DNA from: Planoprotostelium fungivorum
Lineage: Eukaryota; Evosea; Variosea; Cavosteliida; Cavosteliaceae
DNA: 64,000 nucleotides
Direction: 5' to 3'
Assembly: GCA_003024175.1 (NCBI GenBank)
Contig: MDYQ01000122.1
Span: 1-64,000 of the forward strand
Part shown: piece after piece, positions 43,852 to 55,850 of the stretch
Layout of the letters: each line of letters starts with the position of its first letter
Numbering within the stretch: position 1 is the stretch's first letter
The notes under the pieces: generated by a model
Databases searched by the model: none
Seen by the model: only the letters and a program-made list of their open reading frames with translations
Told to the model about the DNA's origin: nothing
Translations under genes and position numbers: made by a program

Positions 43852-46262
43852 ATGAGCGATCACCAGTGAGTCAGCGATATAGAGTCATTGTGGCTCAATT
43901 CATGTATCTCAGATTCAAGACGAAACTTTACATCGATGGAAAATGGGTCGAGCCGGTGAATGGAGGCAAGTCCATCCCCGTGATTAACCCCTCCAATGAG
44001 CAAGTAATCATTCACGTAATGGGTGGAACTGAAGAAGATGTAAATCGTGCCGTAGCTGCCGCTCGAAAGGCATTCGAGGTCCAATCTGGGTGAACCATTT
44101 TTCTCCTCCTCTTCTTCTCATTTCTCTCCAGACCCAATGCTTGGTCCACTCTGGATGGAAAAGATCGTGCTAAATTTCTGAGAGCCATCTCCAAGGGAGT
44201 CGCAGACAAGAAGGAGCTCTTGGCTCGTCTGGAGGCCACCGATTGTGGTAAGCCACATCGTGAAGCCGAACTCGACTTAGACGATGTCGCCGGCTGCTTC
44301 GACTACTGTGAGATCACCCATTCCCATCTGAATCATCTACCATCATTTAAATCGAACAACACATCCATCTGCCTCTTCAAGTCAATGCGATGACGTCAAT
44401 TGCAGATGCCGGGTTGGCCGAGAAGATCGATGAGAGACAAGACAATGGCATCAAGATCGCAGATGATCGCTTCAAGTCCACCGTCCAATACGCACCAGTG
44501 GGTGTCGTAGGTGCAATCATTCCTTGGAATTACGTGAGACCAAAAAACGACGGGAGAGGGAATTGAAATCGATCCAGCCTCTGTTGATGGCCGCTTGGAA
44601 GATCGCCCCTGCCCTGGCCGCAGGCTGTACCGTCGTGCTGAAGGTGAAGTACTTTTCTCCCTCCTATGTTCTTTGATCATGATGGTGCCGATGATGCATG
44701 TCATGCGATTTGTACTCACCTGGCTCAGCCCTCTGAAGTAACACCCATCACTGCCCTCGAGTTCGCTCAGATCGTCCACGATGCCGGAGTACCTCCTGGT
44801 GTTTTCAACGTTGTAAATGGTTACGGAGCAGGTGCATCATCCATCCAGCATCCATCATCCGTCATCCGTCATCCATCATCCATCATCCGTCATCCATCAT
44901 CAGTGTCATCCATCACCCATGCATCCTCCTCCTCCTCCATTATCAGTGCATCATCCGTCCATCTCGCACGTGTCATCCATCTGATGCACATGATCAGATG
45001 TGGGAGGACCTCTATCGAGACACCCCGAGGTAGACAAAGTGGCCTTCACCGGTAGCGTCGCCACCGGCAGCACCGTGATGAGAGAAGCTTCTGCCACCAT
45101 CAAGAACGTCACCTTGGAGTTGGGCGGGAAATCTCCCATTGTCGTTTTCAACGTGAAGTGAATTCCTGCAAGAGACGAATTGACACGAGCAGGATGCAGA
45201 CATCACGGACGCCGTGGAGTGGATCATGTTTGGCATCTTCTGGACGAACGGGCAGATCTGCAGCGCGACATCGAGACTTCTCGTGCAAGAGGAAATCGCA
45301 GACAGATTGCTGGAAAGGCTAGTGGAGGAGACGAAGAAGGTGATTGTAGATGGAAGATTCGAGGAAATTGAGTGGGGTAGATTCACGTTGGAGATCCATT
45401 CAGCAAGGAAGACCCTTCCATCGGCCCTCTCGTGAATGAAATCCAACACAAGAAGGTGAGAAGACATTCATCATCTTCATCATCGATCACATGGACATTC
45501 GATCGATCACGCATCACGATCCGATCCACGATCACGCGTTCCATCTCGCGATCGTCACGACACGATCTCCTCGTGCATCATCGCTCATCGTCTTAAAAGG
45601 TACTAAAGTACATCGACACCGCGAAGAAGGAGGGAGGCAAGATCCTCACTGGGGGTAAGAGACCGAACCATCTGACCAGCGGCTACTTCATAGAGCCAAC
45701 CGTCATCGTCGATGTGAAAGAGAACCACACCGTTTGGCGGGAAGAAATATTTGGGCCCGTCCTATCCGTGCGTCCCAAATCAAATGTTTAAAACCTTTTC
45801 GGCTCATTTTATTCAGGTCATGCGGTTCAGAACGGAAGAAGAGGCCATTCGCCTGGCGAACGATTCTTCGTTTGGATTGGCCGCCAGCATCTTGTCAAAG
45901 GATGAAGAGAGGAACAAGAGGTTCGTCAAGGCATTCAGAGCTGGAATCGTCTGGGTCAACTGTTCTCAGGTGGGTCATCCATCATCTCGATGCGATGATC
46001 GTGATGTCGTTGTCATGATCACGTGTGATCGTTCTTCATGCATCCATCATGTCGTGTGATCCATTGATGATGATGATGATGAGAGACTGAGATAGAACAG
46101 CCTGCATTCTATCAATGTCCATGGGGAGGAATGAAGCAGAGTGGAATAGGAAGGGAGTTGGGAACGTATGGATTAGACAACTACCTCGAAGTGAAGCAGG
46201 TGACCACCTACCAAGTGAAGGAGAGTGGAAAATGGGGCTGGTACATCAAGAGCAAGATGTGA
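43852..46262 (+). CDS. Betaine/aminoaldehyde dehydrogenase (ALDH10-like)
   Basis: An NAD(P)+-dependent aldehyde dehydrogenase most like plant ALDH10, which oxidises betaine aldehyde and amino-aldehydes. A 14-nt coding start (MSDHQ) is spliced to [18 protein letters not shown]. Landmarks: [90 protein letters not shown], the catalytic Glu in [13 protein letters not shown], the catalytic Cys in [29 protein letters not shown] and [19 protein letters not shown]. The CDY(Y/F)ADA and WVNCSQP.F..PWGG segments are hallmarks of this subfamily rather than of general ALDH2. All catalytic residues are present. About ten introns; one carries a minisatellite. Confidence 0.9.
44834..44990 (+). repeat. CATC-rich imperfect minisatellite inside an ALDH intron
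   Basis: Imperfect units of CATCCATCATCCGT and CATCATCCATCATCAGT in a head-to-tail run between the donor at about 44833 (GGAGCA-G|GTGCAT) and an acceptor at about 44999 (ATGATCAG). This intron is about 165 nt, roughly four times the usual size here. Exon frames join on both sides: NVVNGYGA to [19 protein letters not shown]. Confidence 0.85.
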
Positions 46263-46841
46263 AGGAGATAAATGTTGTACATTGTGACTGATCGTTGAAA
46301 GAGAGGACAAGTGAGGAGGTTCCATACATAAATGTTGGTGTCGTGATGGGTTCTACTTCTATGTGTCTCCTGTATCATCGGTGCATCGAACGTGCCGGAA
46401 TGCAGACATCCATTGTTCGATGGTCGAACAATGTCGATCGTGTCAAGATGTTGGGCTTGTCTCACGATTCGAAGAGGGGGGCATCACTGATGATAGGTCA
46501 CAGATGAACGATTTACGACAAAATTTGTCTTCAATCGGCAAGACATTGATCACGATTGCTATATAGAATCGAATGGCAGTGAAGGATGTCTTTGCGAACA
46601 GCTGTAAGATTCTAAGGAATTCAGAACCATACAGAGCTACATAAAATGAACATCAAAGGTTGACAAAATTCAACTCAAGTAGAACACGAATATCGGTCGA
46701 AGAAGGCCAATCACGAGATCCAGACCCCACCTCCGATCGTTCTTGATTGTGACGAAATCACAATACAGATCAACTGATGATCTTTAACTGGTGTCGTAAC
46801 TCGAGTAGACAAGTGCTTCATTGAGTTGATAGTCGCACTCT
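46263..46841. other. Intergenic stretch, no supported feature
   Basis: About 580 bp between the ALDH stop and the next plus-strand gene. No frame with domain content; presumably the ALDH 3' UTR and the next gene's promoter. Confidence 0.5.
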
Positions 46842-47776
46842 ATGTCGAGGAGCCATCAACCTCCAGCATGGTTTGTAGACGTTCGAAAGCAACAAGGAGA
46901 CTTGGAGTGGACCACGTGACCAAAGAATTCTCTCATCGCGGTATCCATCCGTGCAGCCACGTTAAGCTGACGAGAAGGAGAAATTTGCGAGAAAATGCGC
47001 AATTTGAGCACCGGCAATCCATTTTCAGCTCAGCACACAAAGCAGCAAGCCAACAACAGCTTCACTCGTACAACTTCGATGCCACAACCTCACATGGATC
47101 TCCACTACTGAGACACGAGTCGCAACGACTGGACTGCAACATTCCACTCCACAAGCTCTCTTCTGATCAGCAACACCTGAGCCCCCAAAGAACAACATCT
47201 GAGCTCACGACCTCTTTGGCCTCTCACTGGAACCCTTCGAGAGTCGTCCTCTTTACCTTCCCCACCGACTGAGACATGATCTACCCCGGCATCTTTCACA
47301 TGGCCTCAACACAGTCAAGTCGACCCTCCTTTTCGCACGCACAAGAAGACAAGAACGTGTCCACAGCCACTTCCAACGACCTTCTCAAACGACAGTGTTC
47401 ACAAAGTAGCTTCTGCTCTCCTTTCGAGGATGAACACAGACTGTTGTCCCTGAGCTGGCGCTGTGAGGTGACGTTGCTGCTACCATCAGTCAGACCGACA
47501 AACGAACGAAGATGTACGGCCAGTATTGCCTTCGGGCAGAAAACTGTATGTCTTCGGGTCGACCGCACAGAAGATGATACACGAAAGTGTTTGATTCTGG
47601 CCAGAGTGGAGACACCCTTCGAGGGTCTCTACGAGGAAGGCAGGCGAGAGTCTGACGAGGCTGTGGTGTACGGAGTATGGCCGTACCCAGCCCAGGTAGA
47701 GTGGCGGCGTTCCTTCTTCTTCTGTTTACGAGGCTGTGGGTCACTGACTGTTTGCAGCTACAATGATAGTGAATAA
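46842..47776 (+). CDS. Hypothetical protein, His/Gln/Ser-rich N-terminal half
   Basis: A two- or three-exon model with reasonable splices: MSRSHQPPAWFVDVRKQQGD at 46842, a 41-nt intron ending CCGTGCAG, then HVKLTRRRNLRENAQFEHRQ, SSAHKAASQQQLHSYNFDAT, HESQRLDCNIPLHKLSSDQQ and LASHWNPSR. A second block (47310-47776) in another frame reads SSRPSFSHAQEDKNVSTATS, LLSLSWRCEVTLLLPSV, CTASIAFGQKTVCLRVDRTE and AVVYGVWPYPAQVEWRRSFF; these may be joined by an intron near 47236-47311 (GTCGTC..ACACAG). No family is recognised. The second block could be a separate small gene. Confidence 0.35.
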
Positions 47777-48012
47777 AATGGAACTGTATGGGAGAAGTTT
47801 GTTGTTGTTGTTCTCTCCTTAGCTGTTGTTCTGTTCGTTTGTTCTTTCTCAACTCAACATTACCATCAACATTGACTGAGGTCTCAAACTTCGATGACGT
47901 GGAGGGAGATCTCTCGATTGCCTGAAGTGTACGAGAACTCTATCGACGTTCGATCCATCGTGCTGGTCTGAAGCTGTTGTCGAATGGCAAAAAGAGATCA
48001 GAAAGAAAGTAC

Positions 48013-48017
48013 AAAAA
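48013..48017 (-). terminator. Pol III T-run terminator of tRNA-Tyr
   Basis: Five consecutive T on the minus strand, one base past the tRNA 3' end. Confidence 0.8.
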
Positions 48018-48018
48018 G

Positions 48019-48102
48019 TCCCAACACCCGGACTCGAACCAGGAACCTATAGATTACAGTGACCGCTACAGTCTACCGCGCTACCAATTGCGCCATGTCG
48101 GG
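48019..48102 (-). tRNA. tRNA-Tyr (GTA anticodon) with an 11-nt intron
   Basis: On the minus strand the acceptor stem CCCGACA pairs with TGTTGGG, leaving discriminator A. The D-arm is GCGC AATTGGTA GCGC. The anticodon stem GTAGA pairs with TCTAT (one G-U), leaving 18 nt that fit a 7-nt loop beginning CTGTA plus an 11-nt intron after position 37. This gives anticodon GTA, tyrosine. The T-arm is CCTGG TTCGAGT CCGGG. The A box (TGGCGCAATTGG) and B box (GGTTCGAGTCC) are intact. A T5 run, the usual Pol III terminator, follows at 48013-48017. Eukaryotic tRNA-Tyr genes commonly have an intron here. Confidence 0.93.
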
Positions 48103-48229
48103 TTGTGTTTGCTCGCTGCATTTTGTGAACATGTATGTGTACAGATTTTATCTATGAGATGTTATTAAAATGGATCCATAACGACACACAAGAAGAGTTC
48201 ATCAGTGGACACAGTGGATCATCCGACAT

Positions 48230-49411
48230 CTATACACCGTTATTAGACAGCTCAGCCAGCTCCATTCGGTTCCTATCCATAAACTTGGCGTGTCTCTGAT
48301 AGACGAGGCAGGACACGATGGCCGCGATGAGCCCCACGGCAAATCCCAGGATCAGCATTCCAACTGCCAGTCCTGTTCCTGTCTCCGTCTTCACCAATTG
48401 AATGATCGCAGCCGCGTTAGATTCTATCACAAATCAATTCGATCGTCTACAACGAGCCATTCTCACTGCACTGAGAGGGCACGTCGAACCACATGTCTAA
48501 AGGCTTCTTCGCGACGAAATTGACAAACTCGTAATAGTGTTGGACGAGATAGACGGTGCCGTTGCTGTAAGTCCGCGTGGCATCCATGATGGCCCTGTAT
48601 CATGATCGTCGGCCATCTGATATGGAAGATGAACATGTTCACCTCATGGGCTTGGCGTCGGTGTCGTTGACACCTCTGAATCCCCATGAAGGTTGAGTGA
48701 AGCAGTAAGTCAGGTTGACGTGATGCAATGTGAGATCGGACGTCCGATTCTCGGTGTAATCACTGCTGGACAACCAGCAATCACAGGGCACACCCCTGAC
48801 GCTCATCACACCTGAAGAAGGAAGGTCAGACGATCGACATCGATGGAACACGTAGACATGCAAGTGATGGACGTACCCGTATATGTCTGTGTGGAATTGG
48901 GAGAGAATCGTAACAGGGATTCGACGGGTTGGCCGCCTCCGGGTAATGTGAGATCGTTGGGAGAGTTGATGTCTGCCGTGACGCAGTCTTTACCATTGGT
49001 CACGGTGTACTGCTTCTTCTATTTCGATTCGATCAGGATGGAATGCAGATGATGTGACGATGTGTGATGGACGAGTTTGGAGAGATGTTCTATAACATGT
49101 GAAGAAGAGTCACTGACCAGATTGTAATCTTCGACGATGATGGTATCGGCATCGGACGAGATGAACTCGTATCGAGCCTTCTTTCCTCCAAAATCATACC
49201 ACTCATTCAGACTCAACGTGAGGTTTCTCTGCAAAATGTTCGCTTCTAAACTGCATGAGAATTCTTGGGGAAGCGAAGGAGGTGATGGAGGGGACTCAGA
49301 TCTGCCATCCATCAGGTTCTATGTTACGAAAGATGAAGATACGTACTGTTGTGAGAGAGACAAAGAGAGGGAGAATAGTAATATGGCGATCGTCAAGCCC
49401 ATTCGGTTCAT
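48230..49411 (-). CDS. Type I single-pass membrane glycoprotein, unassigned ectodomain
   Basis: A signal peptide (MNRMGLTIAILLFSLSLSQQ) is followed by an ectodomain with many N-glycosylation sequons and several Cys: FSCSLEANILQRNLTLSLNE, KARYEFISSDADTIIVEDYN, VTNGKDCVTADINSPNDLTL, GVMSVRGVPCDCWLSSSDYT, YSNGTVYLVQHYYEFVNFVA and LDMWFDVP. A final membrane helix (GLAVGMLILGFAVGLIAAIV) and a short basic tail (VYQRHAKFMDRNRMELAEL) close the protein. The order (beta-rich lipid-carrier-like fold, CDCW motif, MWFDVP) is reminiscent of LolA-like ectodomains in animal and protist surface proteins, but this is from memory and not certain. At least five short introns. Probably a surface or endolysosomal membrane protein. 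Confidence 0.6.
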
Positions 49412-49746
49412 GTTGTCGATCAGGGAACTAAACCTTGAACCGGGAAAAAAACCAATAAATATCCATTGATTATTCGTTCTGCGTCCCGCCGAGCATGCAT
49501 GCAGCGTACATCAGACCACTGATCGATGTACTTGAAAGAATTGGCAGACAAAATAGTCTATCATCCGACAGATGCAGACGATGACACTGCTTGCAATGAT
49601 GTTTCGTGTTGGATGACCTGCAAGTAAGAACCTCTCCGTCAATGGACCTTCACGAGTCGACTGTGTCTCATCGTCTCTTCCTCTCATCACAGTGTAATCC
49701 ATCATCTCATCTGATGGAGACCTATACTCTTAACGTTTATTACACC

Positions 49747-51097
<1,351 letters not shown>

Positions 51098-51225
51098 GAG
51101 AGGTGGTCTTCGAGCGAATGATGATGGAAAAGATGAGAAAATGGATCTACAAAGAGGCCAACGACCCCCCAAACACATTGCCATCTCATCTCACATCCTC
51201 TTTGACGATAACAAACTTGTAAAGG

Positions 51226-51956
51226 ATGGCAGGGAAGCTCAAGATCAAGAACAGAGAGGGTGGATTTCTCATTGGCGTCATCGGAGATGAGGTAGAATGC
51301 ATCGTCTCACACCCGCCAACATCCTCTTAACCTCGCCTCAGGACACCGTGACTGGTTTCCTGTTACCCGGAGTCGGTCAAGTCGATTCGAAGAGAAACAA
51401 GAACTACTTTGTCGTCTCTTCCAGTGAGTTCATTGGACATCTTCATCTCGAGGGAATGTCTTTCGATTGACGAGTTGAATAGAGACACCCATCACGGAGA
51501 TAGAGAATGCTTTCAGAGGTGACTTCTCATCCTGACCTTTCATGTCTTCGACTCGTATTTCGTTCATCTTATATTTTGAAACGTCTATGAGACGACTCCA
51601 ATGCATGTCTCTCGATCTTTCACGTGATTCTTGTCACTGAAAGAATATCAGCCATGACAACCCGTGACGATCTGGCCGTCATTCTCATCACCCAACACGT
51701 GAGTTCTTCACTTCTAAACCACTTCCTCCAACCCTCTCAATGTCCATCGCGATTCTAAATGACACAAATCAGATCGCCGAGGAGATCAGACATCTCATCA
51801 AAGACTACGACAAGCTAATCCCCACAATATTAGAGATCCCTTCGAAGGACCATCCTTACGACAAAGAGAAGGACACCGTCATGCAAAAGGTGAACGACAT
51901 CCATGTGACCATCGCTGATCGAGATGCAGGTCCTCAGGATGCGTGGTACACAGTGA
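51226..51956 (+). CDS. ATP6V1F: V-type proton ATPase subunit F
   Basis: A small subunit of the V1 central rotor that acidifies endolysosomes and contractile vacuoles. It starts MAGKLKIKNREGGFLIGVIG with DE, joined by a short intron to DTVTGFLLPGVGQVDSKRNK, then NYFVVSS, TPITEIENAF, FTTRDDLAVILITQHIAEEI, RHLIKDYDKLIPTILEIPSK and DHPYDKEKDTVMQK. The order matches human ATP6V1F (VIGDEDTVTGFLL .. ILINQYIAE .. AVLEIPSKEHPYD). The last exon adds VLRMRGTQ with a stop at 51954-51956. Length about 125 residues, as usual. Its stop is 41 bp from the SDR stop on the other strand. Confidence 0.92.
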
Positions 51957-51997
51957 GGCCTCTTCTTACCAAATAAAATAGATCCAGAACATTTTAT

Positions 51998-52945
51998 TTA
52001 CCATTTCTCTCGGTAAGGCCTGAGCTCGAGCTCGAAGGTCCATGCGGAGGGATGTTGGCTGTGGAGGTGCCAGTATGTGTCTGCGATGCCTTCTGGATCG
52101 ATACGGCCGTCGATGTCTTTGTTCTCAACGTCAATGACGCCGTCGATGATTACATGGGAGACGTGAACGCCTTGCGGTCCAAATTCTCTCGCAGTGGACT
52201 GTTAGTGTGTGAGAAGATGGAGACGTAGGATGAGAAGGGAGCTTAGGATATAGAGGATGAAAGTGGAGATGTAGGATGAGAAGGGAGCTGATGAATAGAG
52301 GATGAGAAAGATGGATGAGACGTACCTCGGCCAGAGCCCGTAGACCCCACTTGCCGATGGCAAAGCCTGCGAAACCAGCTGAACCCTTCTTCGATGCAGT
52401 GGCGCCAGTGAATATGACGGTCCCCTTCTTGTTCTTGACTTGGGCTGGTAATACCTGGTGATGTAATGAGCTGATGGAGACGTGAGATGGTGTTTACCTC
52501 TTGAACGGAGATCAAGGCACCGAGAGTCGAAGATCTCAGAGCACCTTCTACGTCGGCTGTCTTCAGATCGAGGATTCCTCCACGTGCAAAACCGGATGCA
52601 TTATAGACGAGCACCTATATGACGTCAGTGAGGTTGCATTGTAATGAACTGACCTCTGGATCGCCCAACTGCTCCCTGATGTCTGAGAAAGCTTTTCTCA
52701 GTGAAGACTCCTGAGTTACGTCTGCGGAAAATGATGCAACCTTGCCTTGGAAACTGGGGATAGATTTGATCTCGTCTTCAATGGACTTGGATTTGGAGGC
52801 CGTGCGACCGACTAATGCAACCGAGAATCCTTCCCTCGCGAATCTGTGTGACGATCAGGATGTGCATCACGCAGGAGACGAACCTCAGAGACACGGCTCT
52901 ACCGGTGCCAGGACCAACTCCGATGATGGCTGCTATCTTGCTCAT
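51998..52945 (-). CDS. Short-chain dehydrogenase/reductase lacking the catalytic Tyr
   Basis: Rossmann-fold protein starting MSKIAAIIGVGPGTGRAVSL; GVGPGTG replaces the usual TGxxxGxG. Next come FSVALVGRTASKSKSIEDEI, VLVYNASGFARGGILDLKTA and GTVIFTGATASKKGSAGFAG, then FAIGKWGLRALAESTAREFG. The classical YxxxK is FAIGK, so the Tyr acid is Phe. This substitution is known in a group of bacterial/fungal SDRs, so it may be a family trait. HVSHVIIDGVIDVENKDIDG and PYREKW end the protein. The substrate is unknown. Its ATG overlaps the last TGA of an open frame that continues from the upstream LCB2 gene. Confidence 0.75.
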
Positions 52946-53223
52946 GTTTTTGGTGTGTTGGTGTGTTGTTGGAACGCCTTCAATTTATGCCTCACAGATC
53001 TGGCAATTATTTCGGCGATATCGGAGGCTGATGCCGTCATCTTGATGAGGTTGATGTCCGAAGTCCGTCGGGCAATGGAAAGCCCGCTCGTCTGTGGAAG
53101 CGGTGAAGCGATGAGAGGAGCCCCTGCATCTTCTTCAAGTTGGTGCACGGCGTGCATGTGTGTTGACATCATCATCACCAATCTCTTAAAATCGACAACA
53201 ACATCGTCCAGCGTTCCCTTTAT

Positions 53224-55577
53224 CTAATTTACCTTGTTGATGTTCCTCTTCGAAGTGACGTCACTGGCGGTGATCTGTCTTCTCGTGTGGTCCTTGAGCC
53301 CATAGTTCAACTTGCATCTCACTCCCAGCTCGTTGATCTGCTCGAGGGCCCAGTCTAAATCCTCTCGGCTGTGAGCGGCAGAGATACAGAAACGGATTCT
53401 GCTCAGCATGAGGGTCGTCACGGGGAAACCGACGACAACGATGGTGATCTGATGGACGTCAGCGGCTTTCCATCGCGATGACGATGTTGACTCACTCCTC
53501 TCTTCAACAGCTCGCGAGATAAGAAGCACATTTTAGACGGGTGATACACCATCATGGGCACGATCGGACTGTCATCATCTCCGATGACGTGGAAACCTGG
53601 TGCGGTGAGAGAAAGTTTAAAAGTGAATAAAAGGTGACTCACCCATCTTGGTCAGTCTGGCTCTAAAGTAGTTGGAGTTGTCGTGGAGGCTGTTGAGACG
53701 GACTTGTCCCTGCTCGGTTCCGTCGAGTCCTGCGATCAATTTGAGGGCAGAGAGGGCCTGCTGGGCGCAGGGAGGGGACATCGATGTGGCGTAGACGCTT
53801 CCGTAAGAAAGGGACTTTAGGTAACGAATGACTTCCTACAAACGTGTGAGACTCGTCTCTTCCATCATCATGGACGATGGTGATGGAGATGATGATGATG
53901 ATCACCTCAGAGGATGCGATGTAGCCACCGACTGAACCGAAAGCCTTGGTGAAGGTTCCCATGAGAATATCTACGTTAGAAGGGTCTACACCCCAGTGTT
54001 CACAGACTCCTCTTCCAGTCTTGCCGAGGGCTCCAATGCTGTGGGCCTCGTCGACGTAGAGGTAAGCCTGAGAGGGTCAGATCTTCTGCCTCGTTGTAGA
54101 CGCCGATGTGGCTGGTTGTAGACGGACTTCACCTTGTATCTCTTGGTCACGGCGAGGATCTCGGGCAGCTTGAGGATCTCACCCTCCATGGAGTAGACAC
54201 CTGTTCGAATTAACGTCGACCCTACAATGTCGACAGTGCCTCACCCTCTACAACGACAAAAATTCTCTTCCAGGGAATTCTCGTTCTGGGCTGTCCCTCT
54301 AAAATGGAACCTCTCAAAACTCCCTCTAAATCGTGAGCATCTACAACGCTCCGTCAGTCTATCCTTCTTCCGAATTTTTCCTGCCCACCGTTGTGTTTGA
54401 AGACACGAATGGTAGCACCAGAGTCTCTGGATCCACAGACGATGGAGGCGTGGTTGAGAGTGTCCGAGATGATGAGGTTGCCTCTGCCGGAAGCCAGGGC
54501 GGGCAGAACGGTAGAGTTGGTGGCATAGCCCATGCCCACCACAAGGGCCGCTGGCTTGCCGATGTAATGGGCGACGAGCTTCTCCAGTTCATCGACGACG
54601 ACGTGATTACCTGATGGACGATGAGAAGATGGGGAGAAGAGGACAAGATGATGGAGAGATGGAGAGGGCATGGTGTGTGGCACGTCTATCGAGAGTGATG
54701 GAAGATGGGGGAGATGAGAAGATGGAGAGGAGGGGTACCTGCTTCTAGACGAGGAGAACCCGTGGCGAATGACAGACGACGGATGGAATCTTCGACAGAA
54801 TCGATGACGGGTCCGTCGTTCTCGGCGAACCCGAGATAGTTGTAAGAACACAGGTTGAAGCAGGTTCTGTTCTCTCCCGTGAATCTGCAATCACGATCAG
54901 CGATACGATGAGATGCAAGGGGGGAGGGTCCTCACTTGTATGTGGCATTGCCATCGTCTGATTCTCTGATCATGACATCGATGTAAGCACCCGGTTTGGT
55001 AGAGATGGGTCTCTCGAAGAGATCACGGATACGTTGGTAGTTTCTTCGGAGCCAGAAGATGTCCAGTGGTTTGAAGAGAGGGGCATATCCTGCAGACGAT
55101 TAACCGATACGATATAAAACTGGGGAACTCGACAATGGAGGAAGGAATTCTCACCCTTCTTGTTGGGGACGAAGCCCTTGATGAAACCGAAACGAATGAG
55201 TAACTGCCGGCCATCAGATGGATTAATGGTCACGCGGTTCCATTACCTTCTCCGTCCATTCTCTTCCGTACCCGCAGACCAGAATGATTCCGTAACACAA
55301 GTAGATGAGTGCGATGTCTAAGAAGGAGACGTGCTCCTCGAAGATGTCTTCGATAGAGGGTTTCGTCACAGATGCCTCTACGGTAGTCTATGAAACGACG
55401 TCAGACCCCTCTCATCTCTCGCATGCGACCTCCCACCTTCTCCCCGTGGCTATCTTCGAAGGAAATCTGATCCTCGACCGGCAGTTCCTGTTTCTGTTTG
55501 GGGGATGCAGCGTGTCCATTGGACTGCTTCTGATTGTCCACCTTCTTCTTTCTGTTCTTTGCCTTGTCTGCTCCCAT
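53224..55577 (-). CDS. SPTLC2: Serine palmitoyltransferase LCB2/SPTLC2-like subunit
   Basis: The PLP-bearing catalytic subunit that condenses serine with palmitoyl-CoA on the ER, the first step of sphingolipid synthesis. It starts [21 protein letters not shown] membrane helix follows ([20 protein letters not shown]). Catalytic landmarks: [99 protein letters not shown], and the PLP-Lys motif [19 protein letters not shown]. The C-terminus carries [20 protein letters not shown]. These match LCB2, not LCB1. The frame reaches TAG at 53224; an alternative splice would extend it to 52942. LCB1 is not in the window. Confidence 0.92.
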
Positions 55578-55850
55578 GATGATGCGCCAAGCGTTCTGTG
55601 GCTGGCAGCGGGTGGTTGGGTGAGCGAGAGATTCGGGTGAAAACTGGTGTCTCTACAAGCGGTTTTGTTATGGCTTGTGTCGCCAGTGGGGGCATATTTC
55701 CAGCCCGGTCCATCAGCCAGCGGTCTACTCTGTGAGAGAAGAGAAGATAGAGGGGAGAGACACAGGGACTCAACTTATATTTCGTATTTTTAGACAATCG
55801 GAACGCAAGAGGAAAAGTAGATTTTCCCATCGACACACAGACCAGCCAGC

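Noticed and set aside
52742-53227. 161-codon plus-strand open frame
   Set aside because: Lies antisense to the SDR and the LCB2 3' region; no domain seen. It does, however, weaken the case that the LCB2 extension is coding.
54354-54890. 178-codon minus-strand frame with a Ser/His/Pro-rich middle
   Set aside because: Its start and end are LCB2 exon; the middle is a long intron read through.
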